A stretch of DNA of 46,134 bases from Oscillospiraceae bacterium (GTDB lineage: Bacteria; Bacillota; Clostridia; Oscillospirales; Oscillospiraceae), in assembly GCA_015067975.1 (NCBI GenBank), contig SVLK01000013.1:1-46134 (forward strand), written 5' to 3'. The position numbers and the translations under genes are program-made. The notes beneath the pieces were generated by a model. It was not told the DNA's origin. It searched no databases and was given only the letters and a program-made list of their open reading frames with translations. Positions 1 to 8,181 of this stretch are shown piece by piece. Position 1 is the stretch's first letter. Each line of letters starts with the position of its first letter.

Positions 1-418
1 TGCTGTGCGCCGCTTTCGTGATGATCACGAAAGCGGCGCACAGCACCAGCGTGAACAACAGCGCATAGGCAAGGTAACCCATGCCGCACACCAGTCCCGC
101 GCCCATGGCCAGAAACAGCATGGCGATCTCACGGGCTGTACCGGGTACGGAACGAAAGCGCACCAGCGAAAAAGCGCCTGCCACCGCCACACCGGCGCCC
201 ACATTGCCGTTGACCATCATGATCACCACGCACACCACCGCCGGCAGCAGCGCCAGCGTCACCACAAAGCTTTTGGTATAGCGGCTGCGGTACATGTAGC
301 TCAGGGCGATGATCAGCCCTACCAGCAGGGAAACACCTACGCATACAAGAAAATCCTGCGGCGAAATAACCACCGTCATATCGGTGTCGAACAGACCGCG
401 AAACAGCTGCTCAAACAT
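1..418 (-). CDS. DUF4956 family membrane protein (3' part cut by window edge)
   Basis: The reading frame runs from an ATG at 418 off the left edge; about 139 residues are visible. It starts with an amphipathic stretch, then has hydrophobic segments and the conserved core reading VNGNVGAGVAVAGAFSLVRF followed by RSVPGTA. This combination is typical of DUF4956 membrane proteins. These are commonly found beside VTC-domain proteins in Bacillota, and here the ATG overlaps the end of the VTC gene by 8 bp, so the two are translationally coupled. The function is not established; a role with the polyphosphate-polymerase-like partner at the membrane is an inference from gene pairing. The end of the protein lies outside the window. 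Confidence 0.85.
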   Translation of the reverse strand, partial: MFEQLFRGLFDTDMTVVISPQDFLVCVGVSLLVGLIIALSYMYRSRYTKSFVVTLALLPAVVCVVIMMVNGNVGAGVAVAGAFSLVRFRSVPGTAREIAMLFLAMGAGLVCGMGYLAYALLFTLVLCAAFVIITKAAHS

Positions 419-1130
419 GGAAAATTGCCTCCTTTACCTGTGGAAAAATCAGCGTTTGGTACGCTGTGCCGTACTTGGAAAATGATGTTTTATAAAGCCG
501 CTCCTGCGTAAGGATCTGCGTCATCCACAGCGGGATCGCGCCGGGACATTTCAGCTCCATCAGCACGTGATCCTCCGCCAGCAGCGGCGTGCCCCACGCC
601 TCCGTTTCCAGCGAGAGTTCGTTCGTGCGGCCGAGGACGTTTTCATCGAAGGTGACGCGGAAATCACCGCCGGCGCGGCAATAGTAGGCCTCCCGCTCAT
701 AGCTCAGATATACCGTGGGGTGCAGCGATGGATAGTAACTGAGGAAATAAGCGATCTCACGGGAGATCTGATGGTCATGCACAGGGCAGTTGCCGTCGTG
801 CAGCCACTCCAGCGCCGCTTTCTCCGTTAGGGCGATACGCCGTTTATAGACGGTGTGGTCAAACTTCTTCTTCACTTCCACGAACACTTCGCTGAGCGGT
901 GCAGCGCGTCCATAGCTGCGCAGGCGCAGCTTTTCCTTATACACCGGATGCTCCAGCGAGTGGCGGATCAGCCGGTAGTCGGCGGTATCGAAGTAGAGAT
1001 TGCAGATGGTGGTGCGTCCGTACCGGTCCCGCGCCATGTAGGGAGCGATGGCCTGTAGCACGCGCTGCTGCTGCGCGCGCGTCAGCAGATATTTCAGTTC
1101 CCGGCGCTCAAATACGCTCTGGTAAGCCAT
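411..1130 (-). CDS. VTC domain protein (polyphosphate polymerase-like)
   Basis: 239 residues, about the size of stand-alone bacterial VTC domains. The N-terminus FERRELKYLL, basic residues in KEKLRLRSYG, EVKKKFDHTVYKRR and a late ELKCPG segment match the triphosphate-tunnel-type VTC fold, in which basic strands line the tunnel and acidic residues hold metal. In yeast the family makes polyphosphate from ATP; in bacteria it is usually only predicted. The start at 1130 has the ribosome site AAGGAGG seven to eight bases upstream. It forms a two-gene operon with the DUF4956 gene. A TATACT -10-like box lies about 60 bp upstream on this strand (around 1164), but no good -35 was seen. Confidence 0.85.
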   Translation of the reverse strand: MAYQSVFERRELKYLLTRAQQQRVLQAIAPYMARDRYGRTTICNLYFDTADYRLIRHSLEHPVYKEKLRLRSYGRAAPLSEVFVEVKKKFDHTVYKRRIALTEKAALEWLHDGNCPVHDHQISREIAYFLSYYPSLHPTVYLSYEREAYYCRAGGDFRVTFDENVLGRTNELSLETEAWGTPLLAEDHVLMELKCPGAIPLWMTQILTQERLYKTSFSKYGTAYQTLIFPQVKEAIFHV

Positions 1131-1258
1131 GCACGCCCCTCCTTTTCCGGTATTTTAAGGTCAGTATAAAACCCGAATCTTAAATAAATCTAAAAATTCT
1201 TTACAAAAGGCAGGTGGTTATGGCATACTCATGGGTGCTATAACACGGAGGTCGCACA

Positions 1259-2452
1259 ATGAACAACACACGGCTGACAATCCAATATTGCCTGCATCAG
1301 CTGGCCTACTGGGCGGCTGCCGCCGGCGTGATGAGCTTTGCCACCACTTTCCTGCTGGCCAAGGGATTTCCCGCCTCGCAGGTGGGTACAGTGATGGCAG
1401 CGGGCAGTCTGCTCTCCTGCTTTACCCAGCCGTTTCTGGCAGCCAAAGCCGACCGCTCCGGAAAACGGACACTGTTTGGCATGGTCATGGGCCTGACGGC
1501 GCTGAGCGCGCTGTGCTTCGCTGCGCTGCTGCTGCGCGGCCTGCCGCCGCTGCTCTTTGCACTGCTGTATCTGGCGGGCGTATGGTCCTTTGACGCCATG
1601 ATGCCGCTGCTCAACTCGGTCTGCGTCCACTTTCAGGCTATGGGCTGCGCCATCAACTACGGCGTGGCGCGGGCGGTTGGCTCGGCCTCCTTTGCGGCGG
1701 CTGCACTGGGCATCGGCTATCTCATCGACAAAGCCGGTGTCAACAGCATGATTTTACTGTGCCTGCTGCTGTTGCTGCTGTGCCTGCTGGTCACCGCCGG
1801 CTATCCCCGCGGCGGCGATGCTTCTTCCCATACGGTCGTTTCCAAAAACGAGAGCTGCGGCGTGGCAGAGTTCTTCCGGCGCTATCGCTGGTACTGTCTG
1901 TCGTTGCTGGGCATTTTGCTGCTGGCTATGTTCCACGCCATGACGGAGAACTATCTCATCGCCATTTTTCAGCGTCTGGGCGGTGGCAGCGACAATGTGG
2001 GCGTGGCGCTCTTTGTGGCTACGGCAGCCGAGGCCGGCGTGCTGATCTTCTTCACCCAGATCCGGCAAAAGCTGGGCAACAGCCTGCTGCTGAAGCTGGG
2101 CGGCGTAAGCTTTCTTATCAAAGCTGTGCTCTTCCTCTTTGCCGACAGCATCGCTTTCGTATATCTGTGTCAGGTGCTGCAGATGACCTCCTATGCCTTT
2201 ATCTCCCCGGTGCAGCTCTACTACGCCGACGACAAAGTCAGCCGCACCGACATGGTGAAAGGACAGGCCTTCATTACCGCCTCCTATACACTGGGCTGTG
2301 CACTGGGCAACTTCGCCGGCGGCGTGCTGGTGGAGCATCTGGGCGTGACGGCTATGCTCTTTGCCGGCGTGGGAATGGCGGCAGCCGGCACACTGGTACT
2401 GGTGCTGACGGTAGATAAAACTGACCGCTATACGCTGCAGACAACGGAATAA
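1259..2452 (+). CDS. MFS transporter (MFS_1-like type)
   Basis: 397 residues with about twelve hydrophobic segments. The loop between segments two and three carries AAKADRSGKRT, the usual major-facilitator signature position, and the N-terminal pattern (early helix, FLLAKGFPASQVG) resembles the MFS_1_like / nucleoside-symporter branch. It acts in the cytoplasmic membrane; the substrate cannot be read from sequence. The start is supported by CGGAGG eight bases upstream. A weak promoter, TTTACA-18-CATACT, lies 50-70 bp upstream. The gene is monocistronic, diverges from the VTC operon and ends in a shared bidirectional terminator with degV. Confidence 0.85.
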   Translation: MNNTRLTIQYCLHQLAYWAAAAGVMSFATTFLLAKGFPASQVGTVMAAGSLLSCFTQPFLAAKADRSGKRTLFGMVMGLTALSALCFAALLLRGLPPLLFALLYLAGVWSFDAMMPLLNSVCVHFQAMGCAINYGVARAVGSASFAAAALGIGYLIDKAGVNSMILLCLLLLLLCLLVTAGYPRGGDASSHTVVSKNESCGVAEFFRRYRWYCLSLLGILLLAMFHAMTENYLIAIFQRLGGGSDNVGVALFVATAAEAGVLIFFTQIRQKLGNSLLLKLGGVSFLIKAVLFLFADSIAFVYLCQVLQMTSYAFISPVQLYYADDKVSRTDMVKGQAFITASYTLGCALGNFAGGVLVEHLGVTAMLFAGVGMAAAGTLVLVLTVDKTDRYTLQTTE

Positions 2453-2457
2453 GACGC

Positions 2458-2490
2458 AAAAAAAAGGACGGCCAAGCCGTCCTTTTTTCT
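2458..2490. terminator. Bidirectional intrinsic terminator between MFS gene and degV
   Basis: The inverted repeat AAGGACGG-CCAAG-CCGTCCTT is bordered by A-run and T-run, so it can end transcription from both convergent genes. Confidence 0.9.
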
Positions 2491-2501
2491 TTTTCGTTTT
2501 C

Positions 2502-3332
2502 TCAGCCCTCGTAGCCCACCAGCATACCGCCGCGCTCGGCATAGAAGCTGCACAGCGCCGTGCAGGTACCGATCTCCACAGCGGCATCGGGGAACTCTTT
2601 CACGATCAGTTCCTTCAGTTCCACCGCAGCGCCCAGATTCAAGGCGTGGTCGATGCGCACCTTACCGCCGCAGTAACCGTGCTCCTTCATCTCCTGCAGC
2701 ACAGTGGCGATGGCGCGCTTCTGGCCGCGGCATTTATGCAGCTGCTGCAGCGTACCCACATCGCTGGCCTTGCCCACGATGCGGATGCCCAGCACGCCCA
2801 CCACCTTGGCCACTGCCGGGTTGACGCGGCCGTTGCGGGCCAGATTCTCCAGTGATTCCAGCGAGAACAGCAGATGGGTGTGCTGCATGTATGTGCGGAT
2901 CTGTGCGTCGACCTCATCAAAAGGCAAGCCCTGTGCGATCAGCTCACGCAGCTTCTCGATGATCAAACGCGCCTCGGGGCCCACGGACAGCGTATCCAGT
3001 ACGCTGACGCGGCGGCCGGGATGCTCCTCTTCATAGTCCAGCTTTGCCTGATTGGCAGCGGCACAGGAGCCGGAGAGATTGCTGGTAATCGTAATGGCAA
3101 ACACGCCCTCTGCCTCGCCAAACGCCTCTTTCCATTCAAAAGCGTTGGGGCAGGAAGTGGTGCTGGGGAGGTTGGCCTCCTTCAGTTCCTGCAGCATTTC
3201 AAACACATCCTGCTGCGGCACATCATAATATTCCTTGTCACCGCAGATGATCTTCAGCGGCACATAACCGTAATCCACACCCTCTATCGCGAACAGGTTG
3301 GAGGACGAATCGGCAACAATTTTATAGTTCAT
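2502..3332 (-). CDS. DegV family fatty-acid-binding protein
   Basis: 276 residues, the usual DegV length. It opens MNYKIVADSSSN (DegV signature with the lipid-carboxylate-binding serines), and has TSCPNAFEW and SNLSGSCAAAN in the N-terminal domain, then a C-terminal domain with RIVGKASDVG. DegV proteins bind a fatty acid and, as FakB, can present it to the FakA kinase for phospholipid synthesis. No FakA-like gene is present here, so that role is only possible. I chose ATG 3332 because AGAGG lies eight bases before it and the family begins there; an in-frame upstream ATG at 3374 lacks these supports. A consensus promoter precedes it. Confidence 0.92.
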   Translation of the reverse strand: MNYKIVADSSSNLFAIEGVDYGYVPLKIICGDKEYYDVPQQDVFEMLQELKEANLPSTTSCPNAFEWKEAFGEAEGVFAITITSNLSGSCAAANQAKLDYEEEHPGRRVSVLDTLSVGPEARLIIEKLRELIAQGLPFDEVDAQIRTYMQHTHLLFSLESLENLARNGRVNPAVAKVVGVLGIRIVGKASDVGTLQQLHKCRGQKRAIATVLQEMKEHGYCGGKVRIDHALNLGAAVELKELIVKEFPDAAVEIGTCTALCSFYAERGGMLVGYEG

Positions 3333-3389
3333 AAGATACCTCTTTTCCGGCCCAAAAGCCATCGGCTTTAGCATAACCGATTACCTAAT

Positions 3390-3418
3390 ATTTTAATTGA
3401 CTCCCCGCTTTCTGTCAA
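3390..3418 (-). promoter_or_regulatory. Sigma-A promoter of degV gene
   Basis: On the minus strand TTGACA (3418-3413), 17 bp spacer and TAAAAT (3395-3390). Confidence 0.75.
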
Positions 3419-3450
3419 GCCGCACGGTCGCTGCAAAGCTCGGATTATTG

Positions 3451-3479
3451 TTGAACTTTTTGTAAACATACGCTATACT
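3451..3479 (+). promoter_or_regulatory. Sigma-A promoter of DUF1836-TSUP operon
   Basis: TTGAAC at 3451-3456, a 17 bp spacer and TATACT at 3474-3479, ending just upstream of the ribosome site of the DUF1836 gene. Confidence 0.8.
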
Positions 3480-3501
3480 GGTCGGGAATGGAGGGATTCG
3501 A

Positions 3502-4032
3502 TTGGATCAAACTTGGAAACAACGCGCATCGGAAATGATCGCCAATCTGCACCTGCCGGCTTACCACGCCATCCCCGACGTGGGGCTTTTTCTGGAGCAA
3601 GTGACGCAATACATCAACTCCTATCTCTCGCCCATTGACGGCGCAGCCATCACCGGCTCGATGATCAGCAACTATGTCAAGCGCGGGCTCATTGCCAGTC
3701 CCGTGAAAAAGCAATATAACCGCGAGCAGATCGCCCAGCTCTTCTTCATCTCCGCTGCCAAATCGGTACTGTCGCTGGAGGAGCTGCAGACCATTCTCCA
3801 AGTGCAGCAGCGCAGCTATTCCACCGGCGTTGCCTATGACTATTTCTGTCAGGAGCTGGAAAACGTGCTGCAGTATGTGTTCGGCATCAAGGACACGCTG
3901 GACACGGTGGGCGTGGAACATTCGGAGGAAAAAACGCTGCTGCGCAACACCATCATTGCCGCGGCACACCGCGCCTATCTGGCGGCGTGTCTTGCTTATC
4001 ACCACGCACAGGAGAAGAACGATGCAAGTTGA
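3502..4032 (+). CDS. DUF1836 domain protein, predicted MerR-like regulator
   Basis: 176 residues. The order (IPDVGLFLEQVTQYINSYL, then ITGSMISNYVKRGLIASPVKKQYNREQIAQLFFI) is the DUF1836 pattern, whose N-terminal part resembles a winged helix of the MerR type; this suggests DNA binding. The start is TTG at 3502: GGAGG lies seven bases upstream and no in-frame ATG fits. The promoter ends only about 20 bp before the start codon, so the leader is very short. The gene overlaps the next one by 11 bp, so it may regulate, or at least be co-expressed with, the TSUP transporter. A second DUF1836 protein is encoded at 19075-19674. Confidence 0.85.
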   Translation: MDQTWKQRASEMIANLHLPAYHAIPDVGLFLEQVTQYINSYLSPIDGAAITGSMISNYVKRGLIASPVKKQYNREQIAQLFFISAAKSVLSLEELQTILQVQQRSYSTGVAYDYFCQELENVLQYVFGIKDTLDTVGVEHSEEKTLLRNTIIAAAHRAYLAACLAYHHAQEKNDAS

Positions 4033-4780
4033 TTTTTACGTGTATTTACTGGTCTGCCCGCTGGTGTTTCTGGCCGGCGTAGTGGACGCTGTGGCCGGCG
4101 GCGGCGGACTGATCTCCCTGCCTGCCTATCTCATTGCAGGACTTCCGGCCCACAACGCCATTGCCACCAACAAGATGAGCTCCAGCATGGGCACCACCAT
4201 TGCCACGGTGCGCTACGGTATGGCCGGGTTTATCCCGTGGAAAGTAGCCTCGTTCTGCGTGGTTACTGCCATGATCGGCTCGCAGCTGGGTGCACGACTG
4301 GCGCTGATGCTCAGCGACCGGGCATTTACCGTCGTGATGCTGGTGATCTTGCCGGTAACGGCATGGTACGTGCTGCGCGGCAAGGCGCTGGAGACGGAAA
4401 AAGAGCCCTTTGGCGCCAAAAAGACCATTCTTTTGAGCATGGTCATCGCACTGGCCGTGGGCGTGTATGACGGCTTTTATGGGCCCGGCACCGGCACATT
4501 CCTGTTGCTGCTGCTCACCGCACTGGGCCATATGCCTTTGCAGATGGCCAACGGCACCACCAAGGCCATCAACCTGACCAGCAACATCACCGCGCTGGTG
4601 GTTTTCCTGCTTAATGGCAAAGTATTACTGCCGCTGGGCATCGTAGCGGGCGTATTCAACATCGCCGGCAACTATCTGGGCGCGCGGCTCTTTGAAAAGG
4701 GCGGCGCCAAGGCCGTCAAGCCGGTGATGATCGTGGTGCTGGTGATTTTCTTCATCCGCGTGATCACGGATCTGGTATAA
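4022..4780 (+). CDS. TSUP family transporter (TauE/SafE-like)
   Basis: 252 residues with about eight hydrophobic segments. The first half has AGVVDAVAGGGGLISLP and NAIATNKMSS, the second half the related YDGFYGPGTGTF and NGTTKAINLTSN; these two internally repeated motifs define the sulfite/organosulfonate exporter (TauE/SafE, TSUP) family of the cytoplasmic membrane. The substrate is unknown and often sulfur compounds in this family. The start ATG 4022 lies inside the end of the DUF1836 gene (11 bp overlap). Confidence 0.9.
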   Translation: MQVDFYVYLLVCPLVFLAGVVDAVAGGGGLISLPAYLIAGLPAHNAIATNKMSSSMGTTIATVRYGMAGFIPWKVASFCVVTAMIGSQLGARLALMLSDRAFTVVMLVILPVTAWYVLRGKALETEKEPFGAKKTILLSMVIALAVGVYDGFYGPGTGTFLLLLLTALGHMPLQMANGTTKAINLTSNITALVVFLLNGKVLLPLGIVAGVFNIAGNYLGARLFEKGGAKAVKPVMIVVLVIFFIRVITDLV

Positions 4781-4793
4781 GGAGTTTTTTCCT

Positions 4794-4898
4794 ATGATTC
4801 GTGTTTTATTCGTCTGCTTGGGCAACATCTGCCGCAGCGCCCCACAGCGCCACAGCGCTGCAGGGACCCCGGGATTTGACTCAAACCGCCGAAAGTGA
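4794..4898 (+). pseudogene. Orphan 5' end of a low-molecular-weight tyrosine phosphatase gene
   Basis: An ATG at 4794 with GGAG about nine bases upstream opens a frame beginning MIRVLFVCLGNICRS, i.e. the complete P-loop start of a low-molecular-weight phosphatase. It leaves homology after codon 15 and stops at 4898 after 34 codons. The intact gene starts 207 bp downstream with MIKILFVCLGNICRS. A 32-bp stretch (4806-4837 and 5013-5044) is identical in both, while the preceding codons and leader differ. It is most simply a broken gene start left by insertion or recombination; it could still be translated as a short peptide. Confidence 0.8.
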
Positions 4899-5012
4899 AT
4901 TCCGGCGGTTTCAAGGTTCTGCTGCGCAGAACGCTTGACGGCGCACCGACGCCGAAAGACTGCGGCTGTATGCGTGCTGCACAAATGAGGAGTTTTCGTA
5001 ATGATCAAAATC
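4838..5012. repeat. Family A intergenic insert, copy 1
   Basis: A 175 bp insert lies between the two 32-bp copies of the phosphatase gene start. It holds ATTTGACTC (4874-4882), directly followed by a hairpin with arms AAACCGCCG/CGGCGGTTT (4883-4891, 4903-4911), and a second hairpin GTTCTGC-tgc-GCAGAAC just after. The motif ATTTGACTC next to a GC-rich hairpin recurs in reverse orientation in the insert at 15353-15638. Its last part supplies the ribosome site and first codons of the intact phosphatase gene. Confidence 0.6.
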
Positions 5013-5465
5013 TTATTCGTCTGCTTGGGCAACATCTGCCGCAGTCCCATGGCAGAGTATGTGATGCGCGACATGGTGGAAAAAGCAGGGCTCAGCGAGC
5101 GCTTTACCATCGAGTCCGCTGCCACCAGCCCCTATGAGGTAGGCAGTCCCATCTATCCGCCGGCGCGGAAAAAGCTCTCCCGGAACGGCATCGACGCCTC
5201 ACCCCATCGCTCCCGGCAGATCCGGCAGGAGGACTACGACAACTACGACCTCATCATCGGCATGGATGCGTCCAACATGCGCCACATGCTGCGCGTGTTC
5301 GGCGGCGATGACGAGGGCAAGCTGTCGCTGCTGCTGCAGCACTGCGGACGCAGCGGCGATGTGGCAGACCCGTGGTACACCGGTGATTTTGACGCCACAT
5401 GGCGGGACGTCAACGACGGCTGCCGCGCCATCCTCCATGCGCTGCGCACACAATACGGCTGGTAA
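5001..5465 (+). CDS. Low-molecular-weight protein-tyrosine phosphatase
   Basis: 154 residues, full length for the family. The P-loop CLGNICRSPMAE holds the catalytic CX5R (Cys8 and Arg14 of VCLGNICRS), and DPWYTGDF near the C-terminus holds the general-acid Asp. The enzyme removes phosphate from tyrosine in cytosolic proteins and often acts with capsule or stress systems; no partner kinase is seen here. The start ATG 5001 has GAGGAG upstream. The same gene start occurs as an interrupted copy at 4794. A strong terminator follows. Confidence 0.93.
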   Translation: MIKILFVCLGNICRSPMAEYVMRDMVEKAGLSERFTIESAATSPYEVGSPIYPPARKKLSRNGIDASPHRSRQIRQEDYDNYDLIIGMDASNMRHMLRVFGGDDEGKLSLLLQHCGRSGDVADPWYTGDFDATWRDVNDGCRAILHALRTQYGW

Positions 5466-5487
5466 AGACGCCCATTCATAAAGAATC

Positions 5488-5527
5488 GACCCTCGCCTGT
5501 TTGAAAAAACAGGCGAGGGTCTTTTTT
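5488..5527 (+). terminator. Intrinsic terminator after phosphatase gene
   Basis: A perfect stem ACCCTCGCCTGTTT/AAACAGGCGAGGGT is followed by a run of T; it also faces the end of the convergent lipoprotein gene. Confidence 0.9.
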
Positions 5528-5543
5528 ATCAAATATCGCTTCA

Positions 5544-6701
5544 TCAGGAAAGCCAGCCATCGCCCTTGCATTTCGTGCACTTTCCGGTGCCGCTGCAGGA
5601 GGTGCACTTCACCCATTCATCCGGAACGCCGGTGCTGCGCAGCCAGCGGCCCTTTTTACCGTTACAGGTGCTGCATTTGCCCATGGAGCATCTGGGGCAG
5701 TCTTCGCGGCCGTTGGAAGAAGACGAGGCGGACGTGTCGAGCTCCTCTCCGTCCATGGTGATACCGGCGGAGAACTCTATATCCAGTTCCTGACTGTCCT
5801 TGTAGGTAGAACATTCCACGATGACATGGGCACCGTGTTCCCCAATGGTGCTTACATTCAATCCGCTGTGGGCCAGTTCCCACAGCCCGTAGACACCAAG
5901 GAAGTTGGAATCCGATTCCGTATAGACCACGGTATAGCCCATGTCCTTAAGCTTCTGCACGTAAACATCAGCCGCACTGGTATCCGTGTGGTCGGCAACG
6001 AATATCCGCCAGTGGGTAGTGGTGCTGTCGGATAAGCGATAGTCTTTTCCAATCTTCATAAAGTCGGGCAGCACCTTGGGGTCTGCCGTGGGGGTAGGTG
6101 TGGGAGTCGGGGTGGGCGTCGGTGCCGGGGAAAGCTCCTCCAGGGTCATGTCCAGGGTGCACTCTATGGAGACGAACGTCCCGCCGTCGTCCTCCGATAC
6201 GGCCAATACCATGGCATGCTCGTTGCCTGGGATGGGATCGGCAATGGTATGTCCCAGGAGATAGTGGTAGGCCAGACCGTCGGTGGCTTCAAATTCGTAC
6301 TGCTCCAGCACCGTAAAGCCCTCGCTGCCCAGCAGGTACTCGGTCACATAGTAGTCGATCAGATCCCGGCTCTTTTCATAGGGCAGAGACATGTCGTAGA
6401 ACTGAAAAAAAGATCCGTAACTGAAATCCAACCGCTTGCCGACTGTGATGATGCTCTCCCAGCCCAGCCGCAGGGCAGGACCCTGGAACTGCTTGTCCAC
6501 GGTAGTGTTCTGCTGATCCACCGTGGTGTTCTGCTGATCCACCGTGGTATTCTGCTGATCCGCTGCAGTGTTCTGCTGATTCGCAGATCCCTGTTCAGTT
6601 CCCGTTTCCCCCTCGTCCACCGGAGGAGTTGTGCTGTCCGCACCGCAGCCGCTCAGGAGCAGCAGCGCCGCCAGAAACAGCGCCAGCACTCTCTTCTTCA
6701 T
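5544..6701 (-). CDS. Lipoprotein with NTTVDQQ tandem repeats and DnaJ-like cysteine-rich tail
   Basis: 385 residues. A lipoprotein signal peptide ends LLSGC with Cys19 as the lipidation site, so the protein should sit on the outer face of the membrane. Residues about 40-70 are a low-complexity linker with a seven-residue unit QQNTTVD repeated three to four times (21-bp DNA repeats at 6494-6581), and residues about 195-207 form a PTPTPT linker between two similar alpha/beta-looking halves. The C-terminal about 50 residues carry CPRC, CSTC, CTSCSGTGKC and CTKCKGDG, resembling the zinc-binding CxxCxGxG repeats of DnaJ. I do not recognise the central domain. Such a zinc-finger tail on an exported lipoprotein is unusual. 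Confidence 0.8.
   Translation of the reverse strand: MKKRVLALFLAALLLLSGCGADSTTPPVDEGETGTEQGSANQQNTAADQQNTTVDQQNTTVDQQNTTVDKQFQGPALRLGWESIITVGKRLDFSYGSFFQFYDMSLPYEKSRDLIDYYVTEYLLGSEGFTVLEQYEFEATDGLAYHYLLGHTIADPIPGNEHAMVLAVSEDDGGTFVSIECTLDMTLEELSPAPTPTPTPTPTPTADPKVLPDFMKIGKDYRLSDSTTTHWRIFVADHTDTSAADVYVQKLKDMGYTVVYTESDSNFLGVYGLWELAHSGLNVSTIGEHGAHVIVECSTYKDSQELDIEFSAGITMDGEELDTSASSSSNGREDCPRCSMGKCSTCNGKKGRWLRSTGVPDEWVKCTSCSGTGKCTKCKGDGWLS
6494..6581 (-). repeat. 21-bp in-frame tandem repeats
   Basis: Units of the type GTTCTGCTGATCCACCGTG recur three to four times in frame and encode QQNTTVD/QQNTAAD. Copy number could vary by slippage, changing only linker length. Confidence 0.85.
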
Positions 6702-6750
6702 ATCCTTTTCTTCCCGATTTCACAGCCTTTGCTGCGATGATACGCCTTTT

Positions 6751-8040
6751 TTATGCCATTTGTTCGGTTTTTTTGCGCTCGGGGCGCTGCTTCTTCATTT
6801 GATACAGCTCCTCCGTGGCGATACGGGTCTTGGCCACCACATCGCCGCCCTTGGGGAAGCAGTAATAGAGCACATCGTTATTGCCGATGCAGATGATATC
6901 GCCCAGCTCGTACCAGTAGTAGTCGGCGTACAGGCTGTAACAGGCCCGCGGACCCTGCTCATAGTGCAGCTGTCCGTCGCAGCCGGTAAGGGTAAAGCCG
7001 TTTTCGTTGTGGGTCAGGCGCCCTGTGCCCACGCGGTAGATGGCACTGTAGTTCACCATCATGGCGATGTCCACGTCCACATCCAGCGAATATTCACCTG
7101 CCTGCAGCTCACGGCGCACCTGCTCGCGCTCCCACTGATACCAGTCGGGGATATGGGCGAACTCCGTTTCGCCCTCGGCGGCGCAGAGCTGACCCAGCTC
7201 GTCCATGTGCCAGACCTTACCGCAGTGGTGGCAGGTCAGCGTGGTGCCCTTACCCTCCATGTGCCCCTCGCTGCCGCAGGCGGCGCAGCGGTACAAAATG
7301 CGGTTCAAGCCGTCGGCACGCTTGGGAGAATCGATCTTCACGTTGTTGTCCCGCTGCCATGCAAAGCCGTCAAAGGAGAACTCCTCGTCCAGCATGGCGT
7401 CGATTTCCGCCACCGACTTCTCCTGAAGCTCTTCCGGCGTCAGCAAGCAGCGCACATGAGCCGTCACCGGCACGGGGCGCTTTTGCAGGCAGTTATAGAG
7501 GGGTTCGCGGGAAAATGCGCCGGAGGTGATCACGGTGACCACCGGCACGTTCAGTTTCTTCAGCAGCACGCCCAGCTTACGGGGCAGCGGCGTAGCGCGG
7601 CCATCGAAAGAATAGCTGGCCTCGGGGTACATCAGCACGTTGGATTGCTTCTCGTGCAGCGCGTACTTGATATCACCGATCAGGCGCACATCGCTGACGA
7701 ACTTATTGGTGGGGATACTGCCGATGAGGCGCATCAGCAGTCCCTTGCCCACAAAGCCGTCGGAAGTGCACACGATACTCAGCGGCTTGGGAAAAAAGAT
7801 CTTATAGGCGATCTTCAGATCGATGAAACTGGAGTGGTTCATCAAAATGAGGCACGGCCGGTCACCCACCAGCTCCATGCGCTCGGTGGTATAGGTGAAC
7901 TTGGCGCTCATCAGATCGGGAATGGCCAGTGCGCGGATGAGGGTGCGAAAGGCCATATGGGGGCGCAGCGGCTTACGGCGCTTGGGGCGCGGCATAGCCA
8001 TCACCTGTGCGTAGGGTCTGTTCTTCACTTTGATTTTCAT
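6751..8040 (-). CDS. PlsC-type lysophospholipid acyltransferase with internal zinc ribbon
   Basis: 429 residues, about twice the length of the minimal family. The N-terminal half has NHSSFID (the HX4D catalytic motif) and LMYPEASYSFDG (the PEGT-like block), so it likely transfers an acyl chain to a lysophospholipid at the membrane. About residues 270-300 form a zinc ribbon CAACG...CHHCG, followed by a C-terminal domain of unknown role. The start at 8040 was chosen over an upstream ATG because GGGAGG lies seven bases before it. The thioesterase gene upstream on the same strand is separated by a terminator. Substrate cannot be deduced. Confidence 0.85.
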   Translation of the reverse strand: MKIKVKNRPYAQVMAMPRPKRRKPLRPHMAFRTLIRALAIPDLMSAKFTYTTERMELVGDRPCLILMNHSSFIDLKIAYKIFFPKPLSIVCTSDGFVGKGLLMRLIGSIPTNKFVSDVRLIGDIKYALHEKQSNVLMYPEASYSFDGRATPLPRKLGVLLKKLNVPVVTVITSGAFSREPLYNCLQKRPVPVTAHVRCLLTPEELQEKSVAEIDAMLDEEFSFDGFAWQRDNNVKIDSPKRADGLNRILYRCAACGSEGHMEGKGTTLTCHHCGKVWHMDELGQLCAAEGETEFAHIPDWYQWEREQVRRELQAGEYSLDVDVDIAMMVNYSAIYRVGTGRLTHNENGFTLTGCDGQLHYEQGPRACYSLYADYYWYELGDIICIGNNDVLYYCFPKGGDVVAKTRIATEELYQMKKQRPERKKTEQMA

Positions 8041-8146
8041 GGAGAATCCTCCCGTATTTCGTCGATAGTTATGCACAGTATACACGCTGACACGACACAA
8101 AACAAGGTTTTATTCACAAAAAATTCACACTTTGCGCCACTGCATG

Positions 8147-8177
8147 AAAAAGACTGCCCGCAGGCAGTCTTTTCTTT
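8147..8177. terminator. Intrinsic terminator after acyl-ACP thioesterase gene
   Basis: The stem AAAAGACTGCC-cgca-GGCAGTCTTTT lies just beyond the stop codon of the thioesterase gene (minus strand), with T residues following. Confidence 0.85.
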
Positions 8178-8181
8178 CTCT

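Noticed and set aside
6090-6125. Possible CRISPR-like or tandem DNA array
   Set aside because: These are in-frame PT codon repeats in a lipoprotein linker; no spacers.
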